Of a stretch of 64,000 nt of DNA, positions 25,677-34,605 are shown piece after piece. The stretch comes from Alkalimarinus coralli (GTDB lineage Bacteria > Pseudomonadota > Gammaproteobacteria > Pseudomonadales > Oleiphilaceae): the NCBI RefSeq assembly GCF_023650515.1, contig NZ_CP096016.1, positions 2,256,001-2,320,000 on the forward strand, written 5' to 3'. The notes under the pieces were generated by a model, which was not told the origin of the DNA, did no database searches, and saw only the letters and a list, made by a program, of their open reading frames with translations. Each line of letters begins with the position of its first letter. Within the stretch, counting starts at the first letter, position 1. Both the position numbers and the translations under genes were made by a program.

Positions 25677-26246
25677 ATGAACACAAACACTCAAATAACA
25701 GACTCTAAATTACTCAATTTTAAATTCACTGGCACAGGTGAGTCATTTGACAGTTCAGGCCAGCCGTTAGGTAACGGTTCTCAAACCATGTCCCTTGAGT
25801 ACACTATCGACACAAAAGGGCTGGAGGTAAGCACCCGTTCGATCGGCGAACTGTTGGGTGAATTTAACTTTTCAACCAATGCTAAAAGTATATCTTTATC
25901 TATTGGCAACAAGAACTTCGATCAAAATAACTCCAGTGCCGACTTCAATGGGCTCGCAGTTAATGACGAATTAAATTTCTGGGAAAATTCTTTTTCCATT
26001 TCACTGATCAACGCAACCTTTAACGCATCTCAATGGATTCGCCACGGAACTGTTGAGTCCAGCAAATTTGTGACTTCTGAAGGGATCGAAGGCTATTTTA
26101 GTACAGCAACCAGCAATGGCACATGGTATTTTAACGCGCCTGATGGGACAACTGTACGAGGTGTTTTCAGTAACGTGTCTGTTACAGCAATACAAGACAG
26201 TCCAGCACCTAGCGCTCCTGGCTCGATAAATGTAGATGCAAATTAA
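25677..26246 (+). CDS. Hypothetical protein, beta-rich
   Basis: A 189-residue protein that I do not recognise. It has an excellent ribosome site (CAGGAGGAACG before the ATG). It is rich in Asn, Ser, Thr and Gly with alternating hydrophobics (FKFTGTGESFDSSGQPLGNGSQTMSLEYTI, WIRHGTVESSKFVTSEGIEGYF, GTWYFNAPDGTTVRGVFSNVSVTAI), suggesting a beta-sandwich or extracellular fold. It has no cysteine and no signal peptide, so export would need a non-Sec route. It stands alone, closed by a strong hairpin. Confidence 0.7.
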   Translation: MNTNTQITDSKLLNFKFTGTGESFDSSGQPLGNGSQTMSLEYTIDTKGLEVSTRSIGELLGEFNFSTNAKSISLSIGNKNFDQNNSSADFNGLAVNDELNFWENSFSISLINATFNASQWIRHGTVESSKFVTSEGIEGYFSTATSNGTWYFNAPDGTTVRGVFSNVSVTAIQDSPAPSAPGSINVDAN

Positions 26247-26254
26247 ATTTAACG

Positions 26255-26301
26255 AGAGTGAAGCAATGCAAAAAGTAAGCATATCGTTGTTGCTTCACTC
26301 T
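26255..26301. terminator. Bidirectional terminator-like hairpin
   Basis: A perfect 12-bp inverted repeat, AGAGTGAAGCAA and TTGCTTCACTCT, around a 23-base loop, placed exactly between two convergent genes. It ends at the stop codon of the minus-strand gene. No long T-run follows, but the position favours a shared terminator. Confidence 0.55.
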
Positions 26302-26741
26302 TACAGTCGATCCAAGCGAACTAAAGTAGTGTTATCAAACTTTCCTCTATAAAACTTGTCTATAGCGTCCTCAAATATGCCTGAAGCACCTTCAACCTGT
26401 GAAAATAGCGTCATTGATGATTGAAATTTCAAATAATCCGGATACCCAAAAATTTCCTCTATATCACCACCCTCAATATTTAACACTAGCCGGGTAGACT
26501 CTATAAGCCTGCTACCCAATACAGACTCTTTTAGATAAGCGTCGGCTTCAGCGAGTGACGTTATGGCATATTGCTTTGAAGTGGCGCTTCGAGCCAAACC
26601 ATCAATTTGGGGGAAGATATACCACATCCAATGGGTTTGCTTTTTTCCTTTTGTCAGCTCTTCTTTCACTCTCTCGTAGCAACTTTCTTGCGCTTGCACA
26701 AACCTGTGAAGATTGAAGATATCATTTGTCCGCTTTTCCAT
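26301..26741 (-). CDS. DUF1810 family protein
   Basis: A protein of about 146 residues matching the DUF1810 family: NLHRFVQAQESCYERVKEELTKGKKQTHWMWYIFPQIDGLARSATSKQYAI is its signature. Then come EADAYLKESVLGSRLIESTRLVLNI and DIEEIFGYPDYLKFQSSMTLF. The family is cytoplasmic and widespread; its function is not known. The ATG at MEKRTN is preferred, with a GTG six codons upstream as alternative. It is convergent with the preceding hypothetical gene. Confidence 0.9.
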   Translation of the reverse strand: MEKRTNDIFNLHRFVQAQESCYERVKEELTKGKKQTHWMWYIFPQIDGLARSATSKQYAITSLAEADAYLKESVLGSRLIESTRLVLNIEGGDIEEIFGYPDYLKFQSSMTLFSQVEGASGIFEDAIDKFYRGKFDNTTLVRLDRL

Positions 26742-26900
26742 AGTTACTTCACGCTTCACTCACAATTAAGACTCATATCTTGCCGGTTATGTATTCCGCT
26801 ACTCACTTATCAGAATATCTATGTTAATTATAGAAGCCAAAACGCTTATTTCCTGCTACAACTACCTTTTAGCCAATTGAAATAAACATAGGGAATCGTG

Positions 26901-28382
26901 ATGAAGCTAAAAGTTGGCCCTGTTCTAGGGTTTGAATCTGGATCAATCTATACCGTTTGTTTTTCTACTGACAAAAGCGTGCAACAGGCGCAACTCGTAT
27001 TAAATAATGAAACCATTAGCTGTCTTAAGGTAGGTGAAACGCCTTCTTCTAGCGTCTGGCGTGCCGAATGTTCAGTAAGCCCAACGCCTCACGCTCAGGA
27101 ATTTACGTACAAGGTTAAGCTGGATAATACGACTGCGAAATGCCAAAACAATAGAGATCAGTGGACATTTGTTTACCCTGGTAGCAGTGATACCCCCAAT
27201 ATTGCTTACACCTCTTGCAATGGGTTTTCATCGATGGATCTCATGCATAAATCCCAGGCTCCATTTCGACTTTGGGACAAAATGACAAAGCAGCATGCCC
27301 ATAAGCCTGTCTCTCTTATTTTAATGGGGGGTGACCAGTTATATGCCGATGATATTTGGAGCACCATACCCGAGTTAAAAAAATGGAATGCGTTAAATCA
27401 CAAAGATAAAATATCGCGCAAGGCCACTAAAACAATGTGCGATCAAATAGACCGTTTTTATGACCGCATCTATCAAGAGCGCTGGGCGAGTGAATCTATG
27501 AGTTTCATGCTTGCATCAGCGCCGTCTGTCATGATGTGGGATGATCACGATATTTTTGATGGCTGGGGAAGTTTTCCTGATAAGCTTCAGAACTGTGAGG
27601 TGTTCCAGCAGATATTTAAAACAGCTAAGAAGTACTTCGAGCTATTTCAAATTCGCTCAAAGCACAACAAATCCCTGCTTGACTCAGATGCCCAACATTA
27701 TGCGTTTGCGCTTAAGTTCAATAATTACAACATACTGGGGCTGGATAACCGAACCGAACGAACACTGAATCAGGTAATGGGAAACGATACTCAATGGCCA
27801 CTGGTCAACGAATATTTGAGTAACCTGGATGGTGATGGCCATTTACTGGTGATGTCAGCAGTGCCGGTTGTTTACCGTGACTTTTCGTTTTCTGAAAGTG
27901 TATTTGATCAGACCCCTTGGGAAGAGGAGCTCACTGACGACCTTAAAGACCATTGGCGCTCTAAAGAACATCAGGGGGAAAGAGCGCGCCTAATTCACCG
28001 CCTATTAGAAAACGCCCAAAGAAGACGTTCAATAAACCCGGATAGTAAAACCGTTATCCTGTCTGGTGATGTTCATCTTGGCTGTATTGGTGTTATCAAT
28101 GATACGGCTAGACAATGCAAGATTCACCAAGTTGTTTCTTCCGGCATTGTCCACCCTGCTCCCAGTCGGCTACAGTGGATAGGAATCATGGCCGTCACTA
28201 ATGACCGGTGCGAGTATTTAGATGAAGGTCGCAACATCAGAATATCAATGCTCACGCCGTTCTCGTCCGATAAATACATAAGGCAGCGCAACTACGTTAC
28301 TTTAGAATTGGGGAGCGACAAAAAGCTCTGGGTAAATTGGGAAAGCGAGGGGAAAGACAAGCCCAGCTATCCAATTGAGTAA
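26901..28382 (+). CDS. PhoD-like metallophosphatase
   Basis: A 493-residue alkaline phosphatase D-like protein. An N-terminal beta domain (1-90) precedes the metal-binding motifs: AYTSCNGFSS, LILMGGDQLYADDIW, VMMWDDHDIFDGWGSFPDK and VILSGDVHLGCIGVI. No signal peptide is visible, unlike secreted PhoD, so it is probably cytoplasmic, as in the DUF7800-type branch. Likely a phosphodiesterase or phosphatase with Fe/Ca or similar metals; the substrate is unknown. The start at MKLKVG follows AGGGA; a GTG one codon earlier is also possible. Confidence 0.83.
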   Translation: MKLKVGPVLGFESGSIYTVCFSTDKSVQQAQLVLNNETISCLKVGETPSSSVWRAECSVSPTPHAQEFTYKVKLDNTTAKCQNNRDQWTFVYPGSSDTPNIAYTSCNGFSSMDLMHKSQAPFRLWDKMTKQHAHKPVSLILMGGDQLYADDIWSTIPELKKWNALNHKDKISRKATKTMCDQIDRFYDRIYQERWASESMSFMLASAPSVMMWDDHDIFDGWGSFPDKLQNCEVFQQIFKTAKKYFELFQIRSKHNKSLLDSDAQHYAFALKFNNYNILGLDNRTERTLNQVMGNDTQWPLVNEYLSNLDGDGHLLVMSAVPVVYRDFSFSESVFDQTPWEEELTDDLKDHWRSKEHQGERARLIHRLLENAQRRRSINPDSKTVILSGDVHLGCIGVINDTARQCKIHQVVSSGIVHPAPSRLQWIGIMAVTNDRCEYLDEGRNIRISMLTPFSSDKYIRQRNYVTLELGSDKKLWVNWESEGKDKPSYPIE

Positions 28383-28558
28383 GCTCTCGTAAACTAAACG
28401 ATGATCGCAGAATAAATGAAACGCTTAGAATAAATAGCTACCTAGCTACCTTGAACAACATTATGTCAAACGTATGACATCAACACTGTTTAGGGTAGCA
28501 CGCCATCGTTTGGAGCTTCCCGCTATATCTTCGCCACAACCAACCAATATAAACAGCT

Positions 28559-28789
28559 TTACCAATTCCTTGCTCTGCATAGCTCTCGGGCCATTGTTCC
28601 ATTTGCACAGAACGTCCCTTTTTGAGCGCAGTGAGCATACCAGTATAGATCACTCTCAGCTTCACTTTTGCTGTTAAATGGCCCTATTTGAGAGCCCTCC
28701 CGGGTCATGTAATACCACTGGCGACCCGCTTGTACAAAACGGTCACACCGAAACCAGCCCTTTTCTGGCTCATTCACTCGCACCATCAT
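28559..28789 (-). CDS. DUF6316-like small protein
   Basis: A 76-residue protein with the pattern WFRCDRFVQAGRQWYYMTREGSQIGPFNSKSEAESDLYWY, which I recognise from a small protein family of marine gammaproteobacteria (DUF6316-like). The ATG used (MMVRVNEPEKG) follows GGGGG at correct distance. The last 20 residues (CAQKGTFCANGTMARELC) are cysteine-rich and unlike the short tails I remember, so a late frameshift is possible. The upstream gap 28383-28558 holds nothing obvious except short direct repeats of AGAATAAAT. Confidence 0.7.
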   Translation of the reverse strand: MMVRVNEPEKGWFRCDRFVQAGRQWYYMTREGSQIGPFNSKSEAESDLYWYAHCAQKGTFCANGTMARELCRARNW

Positions 28790-28810
28790 AACTACCCCCA
28801 CAAAGTGCAT

Positions 28811-29209
28811 TGCAATAACAAACGATTTGTATTTTTATCATGCTTACTCACTGAGTATAGCGGTCAGGATACGTCATTATTAGATGATAATGACCTATAG
28901 GAATCTCTATTATTCTAATAAGTTACAAACACCCATCGCCTTTAACGCTAGAACTGACTCGCTCTTGCCCCCCTTCCTGAAGTTAAGGAAACGCAGCAAT
29001 AGAGAGTGAGGTATTCGAAGATTGGGTATTTATATGTGAGTCAGGTGTTGCTCAGAATCGCATTACATACGCAAAACAGACGCTGATGCGGCTGAAAAGA
29101 AGGGCTTATCTAATGAGTTAATCGTTAAGCTCTGGTGATTTTGGTTATGATAGGTCAAAGTACAAAGTGCGAAACTGTTTTTTAGCATCGCACTTTGCTG
29201 AGGACTCAG
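28811..29209. other. Intergenic region with possible gene remnant
   Basis: About 400 bases without an intact gene. Around 29048-29142 on the plus strand one frame reads SESHYIRKTDADAAEKKG and then LSNELIVKLW before a stop. This vaguely resembles the H..DA..G.....L tail of carboxymuconolactone-decarboxylase/AhpD-like proteins, but there is no start and upstream stops are close. It may be a decayed gene or chance. Confidence 0.25.
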
Positions 29210-30253
29210 TTAGTGCCCGTATACAAGCATATCAGCTTGTATGACAAAGTCAGTGAAGTATACTTCGCCAATGCTGGGGCGACTTCCAAATTGAACATGA
29301 GGCATGTCCAAATCCATTCTCAAGTCCACATCAGTAATCGCTAACCCAGAGACACCTGTCACATTATTAGTGCCTGCAGCTAATGTTGCAGAGGCGCTAG
29401 CAAAGCCAAAGCTACCGACAGAGTCCATACCCCGTGTGTTGTGAATTTTTAAATCACGCAGCTTCAACCCGGCAAAATTGAACAGCACAATCAAGTTACC
29501 GTTATCCCAATCCATATCTAAGTCATCAACGCGAAAATATGCATCTATTTCCATTTTTGAATCAGATACCGAGAGGTTGCCACTGGCATTGTCTGAGAAA
29601 GTGTTTGTTCCATTTCTTATAACAATATCCGCCGGACCTATATGACCTTGCATGCTTATATCCGAAAACATTGACGACCCCGAAGGTGCATTACTTCCCG
29701 GGGCATATGTGCTTTTGGCATACTCAACAGAACCTACGATTAATTCAAAGTCGGTTGAGTTTGTATAAGCATCAATATTCTGGCTGGAGGTATTTGAGGC
29801 TAACATGCCTGGGTTGGTCGCATCGACATGAATAACCAGGTCTCCGTCATTAAATGCCTTTCCGAATTGCCCGCTACCTTGGTCATATTTAGCGATCGCA
29901 TCAGCAACATCTGCATTCGAGCTGCTTACTAAACCTTGGTCAGCCCATTCAGCCACTCTGGAAAAACCGTGATGAAGTATTTCTCCATCGCTTGCAACGT
30001 CGACGGTTGCCAAGATGTTATCTAAGGCTGTTCCACCAACACCGCCCAGAAACAAGTCCTTGACGAGAAGAAAACCACCATCCTTATAGGCGATTTCACC
30101 AATATTAACCTTAGCTTCTAACTCAATAGATATTCCTGACTGCCCTGTAACGCTGCCCATTGTAGCGTCATCAAGGGATTTCATTTGTGCAAATGCGGGA
30201 TGCGCTACAAGTAATGCAACAGTTACTCCAGCGCAAGCAGTTCGGCGTTTCAT
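29210..30253 (-). CDS. DUF6160-like exported protein
   Basis: A 347-residue exported protein. Signal peptide MKRRTACAGVTVALLVAHPA ends at AFA. The mature start MKSLDDATMGSVTGQSGISIELEAKVNIGEIAYKD is typical of a proteobacterial surface-protein family (DUF6160-like). The remainder is beta-rich with DADFELIVGSVEYA, GPADIVIRNGTNTFSD, DSKMEIDAYFRVDDLDMDWDNGNLIVLFNF and LRMDLDMPHVQFG. Function is unknown; relatives are thought to be cell-surface or filament-like. The start is taken at the ATG preceded by AGGG; the longer open frame upstream lacks a ribosome site. Monocistronic and divergent from the next gene. Confidence 0.72.
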   Translation of the reverse strand: MKRRTACAGVTVALLVAHPAFAQMKSLDDATMGSVTGQSGISIELEAKVNIGEIAYKDGGFLLVKDLFLGGVGGTALDNILATVDVASDGEILHHGFSRVAEWADQGLVSSSNADVADAIAKYDQGSGQFGKAFNDGDLVIHVDATNPGMLASNTSSQNIDAYTNSTDFELIVGSVEYAKSTYAPGSNAPSGSSMFSDISMQGHIGPADIVIRNGTNTFSDNASGNLSVSDSKMEIDAYFRVDDLDMDWDNGNLIVLFNFAGLKLRDLKIHNTRGMDSVGSFGFASASATLAAGTNNVTGVSGLAITDVDLRMDLDMPHVQFGSRPSIGEVYFTDFVIQADMLVYGH

Positions 30254-30494
30254 GAGGTATTCCCTATGGATTTTGTTTTTTATTAGTATATTTTTCGTAC
30301 AAGGATATACCCCATAGAAAAATAAAACTGAGACACAGGTCACTCAAAGTTACATTCTTTAACAATCTGCACGCCATTTATTTGGGCCAATATATACAGG
30401 TTTAATCACCCGTAATATCTAAAGCCAGTTTTTTGGCCTCACTTTTGCTTATTTCACACTTAGCAATTGAAATATACGTATGGAGGCCAAAACT

Positions 30495-31136
30495 ATGTCA
30501 CTGATCAGCAATGAAATTGCGTATCAAATACCTCAAGATCTCTCCCGGTCAACTCTGCTGAACCCGGAGAAGAGTGACGCAAACCAAGCCCCAGGCAACG
30601 ATATACTGTCCGCAGATGCTGTAGAACTGCAGCTCCGAGGCGGGCTTGCGCCAGCCCCCAAAAAGATATTTGTCAATGAGTATAAAGATATCGTGGGGAA
30701 AGATGCTGCCTTTGTAAAAGAGACACTCAGGAACAAACTTGCCGAAGTCGGGATGAACCCGGAAATGAAACTAGAGGTAACCCGGGATTTATTTGGCAAT
30801 TTTCAGACAAAAGGCAATGGCATTCCCGGCGCAATGGAGCAGATGAACAAAGACCTTACTAACAACAAAGCATTTCACGAAGCCTTTAGCCGATTGAGCA
30901 CTAACCAACCTACACTCGATTACGTCGACAACGTCGTAAAGGTAGCCAATGCTTATGGCGTAGACAATAACGTTTTCTCAAGCCTGGTCAGCGCGACACC
31001 CGATAATAATGGTCTGTCCGACATTGCCCACCGCTATGATGCACTCAAAGCCAATACCGTTAACACGCAGAATATTGACGGGCTGGCTGAAGACACCCAA
31101 AACGACGAGCAGTTCCGGTTCGTACTAAATGGGTAA
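30495..31136 (+). CDS. Hypothetical protein
   Basis: A 213-residue protein of unknown family. The ATG (MSLISNEIAYQIPQDLSR) is set by a perfect GGAGG eight bases upstream, which lies inside a longer in-frame reading. The first 55 residues look disordered (NPEKSDANQAPGNDILSADAVELQLRGG). The rest is helical and polar (KDAAFVKETLRNKLAEVGMNPEMKLEVTRDLFGNFQTKG, GVDNNVFSSLVSATPDNNGLSDIAHRYDALKAN). There is no signal peptide or membrane segment and no cysteine. It is divergent from the DUF6160-like gene across a 241-base AT-rich gap. Confidence 0.7.
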   Translation: MSLISNEIAYQIPQDLSRSTLLNPEKSDANQAPGNDILSADAVELQLRGGLAPAPKKIFVNEYKDIVGKDAAFVKETLRNKLAEVGMNPEMKLEVTRDLFGNFQTKGNGIPGAMEQMNKDLTNNKAFHEAFSRLSTNQPTLDYVDNVVKVANAYGVDNNVFSSLVSATPDNNGLSDIAHRYDALKANTVNTQNIDGLAEDTQNDEQFRFVLNG

Positions 31137-31174
31137 TATTGCACGAAATACGGGATAATGTGGCTACAAACCAA

Positions 31175-31798
31175 CTACTCTCTAAACGGCTCTGGATCCC
31201 CCTTCCCTTCACGAATAAGCTGAGGGACATCATCAATCATATTAACGACAGTCGTTGGTTCAAAACCGCAAAAACCGCCATCAATAACCAAATCAACCTC
31301 GTGCTCTAGCATACTCCTGATCTCGTAAGGGTCGGTCATAGGCATATCATCACCAGGCAAGATTAAGGTGGTGCTCATCAAAGGTTCATTGAGTTCCTCC
31401 AGAAGCGCCAAGGCGATATTGTTCTCAGGCACTCGCATGCCAATTTCACGCCTTTTAGGATGCATAAGCCGCCTGGGTACTTCTGCACTGGCGGGCAAAA
31501 TAAACGTATAAGCTCCTGGGGTATTATTTTTAAGTAAGCGATAACTGCTATTGCTGACTTTTGCATATACCCCCAGCTCAGAGAGGTCACGGCAAACCAA
31601 GGTAAAATTATGCTTGTCATCTAACCGGCGAATACGCCTGATTCGATCAACTGCCGCTTTATCTCCGATATGACAACCAAGCGCATAAGCTGAATCAGTC
31701 GGGTAAGCGATAACACCACCAGACTTTACGATATCAACCGCTTGAACAATTAAGCGATGCTGCGGGTTATCCGGGTGTATTTGAAAAAACTGACTCAT
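31175..31798 (-). CDS. yciO: YciO/Sua5/YrdC family protein
   Basis: A 207-residue member of the YrdC-fold family, YciO branch: GGVIAYPTDSAYALGCHIGDKAAVDRIRRIRRLDDKHNFTLVCRDLSELG holds the nucleotide/threonine-binding core, then PGAYTFILPASAEVPRRLMHPKRREIGMRVP. Family members (TsaC/Sua5) make threonylcarbamoyl-AMP for tRNA t6A modification. YciO is a weaker or alternative paralogue. Its start overlaps the end of bolA by 4 bases, so the two form an operon. Confidence 0.88.
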   Translation of the reverse strand: MSQFFQIHPDNPQHRLIVQAVDIVKSGGVIAYPTDSAYALGCHIGDKAAVDRIRRIRRLDDKHNFTLVCRDLSELGVYAKVSNSSYRLLKNNTPGAYTFILPASAEVPRRLMHPKRREIGMRVPENNIALALLEELNEPLMSTTLILPGDDMPMTDPYEIRSMLEHEVDLVIDGGFCGFEPTTVVNMIDDVPQLIREGKGDPEPFRE

Positions 31799-32130
31799 AA
31801 GCCTTCTCCTTTAGTGCCATCCCCTTTCGAACCGCCCATGCAATTTGGAGAGGCTGGAACCTCATTTTTTTCCTGCCACTCAGCTTCGTTGTATATGTGC
31901 AGTGCCAGCGCATGAACGCCACTTTTCATCGCACTATCCAACGCCTTGTATACCTGCTGATGCCTTGCAACCTTTCTTATGTCATTAAAGTCAGGGCTAA
32001 CCAGAATAACTTTAAAGTGAGTCTCTGAATTCGGTGGCACACTATGCATATGACTTTCATTTAAGACGTCCAGGTGAACCACTTCAAATGAGGCAGATAA
32101 TGTTTCTTCGATCAGTTTTTGTACGCGCAT
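31795..32130 (-). CDS. bolA: BolA family protein
   Basis: A 111-residue BolA protein: IEETLSASFEVVHLDVLNESHMHSVPPNSETHFKVILVSPDF, then RHQQVYKALDSAMKSGVHALALHIYNEAEW with the family's conserved histidine (ALHIYN). BolA proteins pair with monothiol glutaredoxins in Fe-S handling and affect cell shape and motility. The C-terminal tail (ASPNCMGGSKGDGTKGEG) is low-complexity. It is first in an operon with yciO. Confidence 0.9.
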   Translation of the reverse strand: MRVQKLIEETLSASFEVVHLDVLNESHMHSVPPNSETHFKVILVSPDFNDIRKVARHQQVYKALDSAMKSGVHALALHIYNEAEWQEKNEVPASPNCMGGSKGDGTKGEGL

Positions 32131-32164
32131 TACTCAAGACCTTAATATAGAGCAGGAGGTTAAT

Positions 32165-32263
32165 ATGAGTAAATTCTACTATCACTACAATGATTTAGCA
32201 TTAGAATATCTACCAAATATTATTTTTACCGCAGCACACTTTTTTGGCATAGTATTCGATTAG
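32165..32263 (+). CDS. Small 32-residue protein with strong ribosome site
   Basis: A short open frame encoding MSKFYYHYNDLALEYLPNII and then a hydrophobic FTAAHFFGIVF tail ending in D. It has a textbook ribosome site, AGGAGG with a 5-base spacer before ATG. A 10-bp hairpin with a T-run starts only 10 bases after the TAG stop. This start-stop-terminator set indicates a genuine small gene rather than chance. The aromatic N-terminus and hydrophobic C-terminus suggest a small membrane-associated peptide. I do not recognise the family. It lies between the divergent bolA and topB genes. Confidence 0.6.
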   Translation: MSKFYYHYNDLALEYLPNIIFTAAHFFGIVFD

Positions 32264-32272
32264 GCGTAAACA

Positions 32273-32307
32273 CGGGATATTTTAAGATCTAAATATCCCG
32301 CGCTTTT
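32273..32307 (+). terminator. Rho-independent terminator of the 32-residue gene
   Basis: A perfect 10-bp stem, CGGGATATTT and AAATATCCCG, with an 8-base loop, followed by CGCTTTTTGC. It can only end a plus-strand transcript that includes the small gene, since bolA is divergent and topB begins 50 bases further on. Confidence 0.75.
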
Positions 32308-32358
32308 TGCTCTATGACCTGTTTCACACTCATTCTTGACTTGGTGTAACTACATTCC

Positions 32359-34605
32359 ATGCAGTTAATCATAGCAGAAAAGCCCAGCTTAGCTCGTGCC
32401 ATTGCACAGGCATTGCCAACCCCACACGTTGCAAAGCACGGTTATATCGAGTGTGGTGACACGACCCGCATTACCTGGTGCACCGGTCACTTACTGGAAC
32501 CCTGCGCGCCTGAAGCCTACCAACCGCAATATGCCAAATGGAATCTCACTGATCTGCCCATTGCACCTGAAAACTGGAAACTCTCTCCGCGCAGCAACAC
32601 GATGGATCATTTTCGGCTTATTGGCTCACTACTGGAAGAGGCTACAGAAGTGATACACGCAGGTGACCCAGACCGGGAAGGTCAGTTGATGGTGGATGAG
32701 GTACTCCAGTATTACAGTGTAGAGCTTCAGGTTAAGCGCCTACTCATAGATAACCTCACGCCGCAGGCGATCAAGATTGCGTTCAGTCAGATGAAGTTGA
32801 ACTCAGACTTCCGCAGTTTATCACTCTCGGCACAATGTCGGCAGAGAGCCGACTGGCTATATGGTATTAACCTAACCAGAGCGATAACCCTCGTGGAACG
32901 GGACAAAGGCAGAGAAGGCGTATTTTCTGTCGGCCGGGTACAAACCCCTGTGCTCGGTCTAATCGTTAAACGGGATCTTGAAATAGAGCAATTTGAAGCA
33001 ACAAGACACTTCACCATCGAAGCCTCTTTTAAACCACCTACAGGTAATGAAAGCATAAATGCGGAAGTAGACGCGGAGATAAATGCGGAAATAGTCGCAG
33101 TCTGGCAAACGCCCCCGTCAAGAGAAATGCATTGCGATGAGCAAGGAAGGCTTCTTAACCGAAAAATTGCAGAAAGGGTGATACGAACACTTACGGCAGC
33201 GGGCACAAATACAGCAAACCAACCCAGCGAAGCGCTTTTAGGCCGAATCGTCAAAATAATCGATAAGCGATGTCACAAGCCCGCACCACTTCCGTTTTCC
33301 TTATCAACATTACAAATTGAGGCAGCTAAACGCTTCGGTTATAGCCCTCAGTTTGTACTGGATGGTTGCCAGATACTTTATGATAAATACAAGCTAATCA
33401 CCTACCCTAAATCTGATAGCAGATATTTACCCGAGCCTTACTTTGATCAACGAACAAGTCTACTCAATACAATCATCTTAAACGCGCCACAACTTGTCGA
33501 GTCGATCCATAACTGCAACTCACTGTTAAAGTCTCAGGCATGGAATAACCAAAAAACCGGCCCCCATCACGCCATTATCCCTACCGAGCAGCAGTTTGAT
33601 ATCAATACGCTTCATGAGCGGGAGCAAAAGCTATATCAACTCATCTGCCTGAACTACATTGCGCAATTTTACCCAGAGCAAGTGACAGATGAGTCAACCA
33701 TTCATCTGTCAATAGCCGATGAGCTATTCATTGGCGCAACAAGCGCCGTTTGCCAAAATGGCTGGGGAGCCCTGTTCGATTCTGGTATCGAAGCCCCCTT
33801 CTCTGAGAGCCACCCGTTCTCTTCTATCAAAGAAGGTGACACTATAAGCTGCCATTCAGTCAATATAATCGCTCATAAAACCGCACCGCCGGATCGTTTT
33901 AACGATGCCACCCTGCTCTCTGCGATGACCAATATTGCGCAGTTCGTTGAAGACCCACATATCAGAAAGACCTTGCGTGAGCATGATGGACTGGGCACAG
34001 AAGCAACACGAGCGGCCATTATTGAGACGCTATACCGCCGCGAGTACATCGTAAAAAACGGCCGCGAAATTCTCTCAACTCAAAAAGGAAGGGAGCTAGC
34101 GGCCAACCTGCCAAAACGCTGCATCACTCCTGATACGACGGCCGTTTGGGAAGCCACACTGAATACCATTAGCTCATCCAGTACGAAGCCTGAAGAGTTT
34201 ATTGAAAGGGTTACTGAAGACATCCGTCATTTAGTTGAAGAGTTAACAGGCATCGCAGCGCCACTTAGAGGTTCGCTGCGACCCACAGTGGCACAAGCAC
34301 CATCGTGCCCCAAATGCCAATCTGAAATGATCGAAAGAACCGGAAGATACGGAAAGTTCTGGGCTTGCAGCCAATTCCCTTCGTGCAAAGCCTCACTTCC
34401 CTGGCGGCTCAATACCACCCAAAAAGCCAAAGCAGTAAAAACGGGCGACTCACCTCCTATTCCCTGCCCTAACTGTCATGCACCATTAGTGCTGCGTAAT
34501 AGCACCAGAGGAAGTTTTTGGGGCTGTAGTAACTACCCGTCTTGCCGAAAAACATTTCAAGACGACGGCGGGAAACCTCTAGTTCCAATTAACCCGAGAC
34601 CTTGA
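32359..34605 (+). CDS. topB: DNA topoisomerase III
   Basis: A 748-residue type IA topoisomerase. The Toprim domain opens with MQLIIAEKPSLARAIAQALP and has the acidic site HAGDPDREGQLMVDEV. SVGRVQTPVLGLIVKRD and LITYPKSDSRYLPE follow, the latter holding the catalytic tyrosine. Then come GPHHAIIPTEQ and LGTEATRAAIIETLYRREYI. The C-terminus has two zinc-finger repeats: CPKCQSEMIERTGRYGKFWAC...CK and CPNCHAPLVLRNSTRGSFWGC...CR. TopB decatenates replication and recombination intermediates in the cytoplasm. The length is somewhat above the E. coli enzyme because of the fingers. It stands alone; the 283 bases after it hold no clear gene. Confidence 0.95.
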   Translation: MQLIIAEKPSLARAIAQALPTPHVAKHGYIECGDTTRITWCTGHLLEPCAPEAYQPQYAKWNLTDLPIAPENWKLSPRSNTMDHFRLIGSLLEEATEVIHAGDPDREGQLMVDEVLQYYSVELQVKRLLIDNLTPQAIKIAFSQMKLNSDFRSLSLSAQCRQRADWLYGINLTRAITLVERDKGREGVFSVGRVQTPVLGLIVKRDLEIEQFEATRHFTIEASFKPPTGNESINAEVDAEINAEIVAVWQTPPSREMHCDEQGRLLNRKIAERVIRTLTAAGTNTANQPSEALLGRIVKIIDKRCHKPAPLPFSLSTLQIEAAKRFGYSPQFVLDGCQILYDKYKLITYPKSDSRYLPEPYFDQRTSLLNTIILNAPQLVESIHNCNSLLKSQAWNNQKTGPHHAIIPTEQQFDINTLHEREQKLYQLICLNYIAQFYPEQVTDESTIHLSIADELFIGATSAVCQNGWGALFDSGIEAPFSESHPFSSIKEGDTISCHSVNIIAHKTAPPDRFNDATLLSAMTNIAQFVEDPHIRKTLREHDGLGTEATRAAIIETLYRREYIVKNGREILSTQKGRELAANLPKRCITPDTTAVWEATLNTISSSSTKPEEFIERVTEDIRHLVEELTGIAAPLRGSLRPTVAQAPSCPKCQSEMIERTGRYGKFWACSQFPSCKASLPWRLNTTQKAKAVKTGDSPPIPCPNCHAPLVLRNSTRGSFWGCSNYPSCRKTFQDDGGKPLVPINPRP

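Noticed and set aside
28474-28677. Plus-strand 67-codon open frame
   Set aside because: It is antisense to the DUF6316-like gene and lacks a ribosome site.
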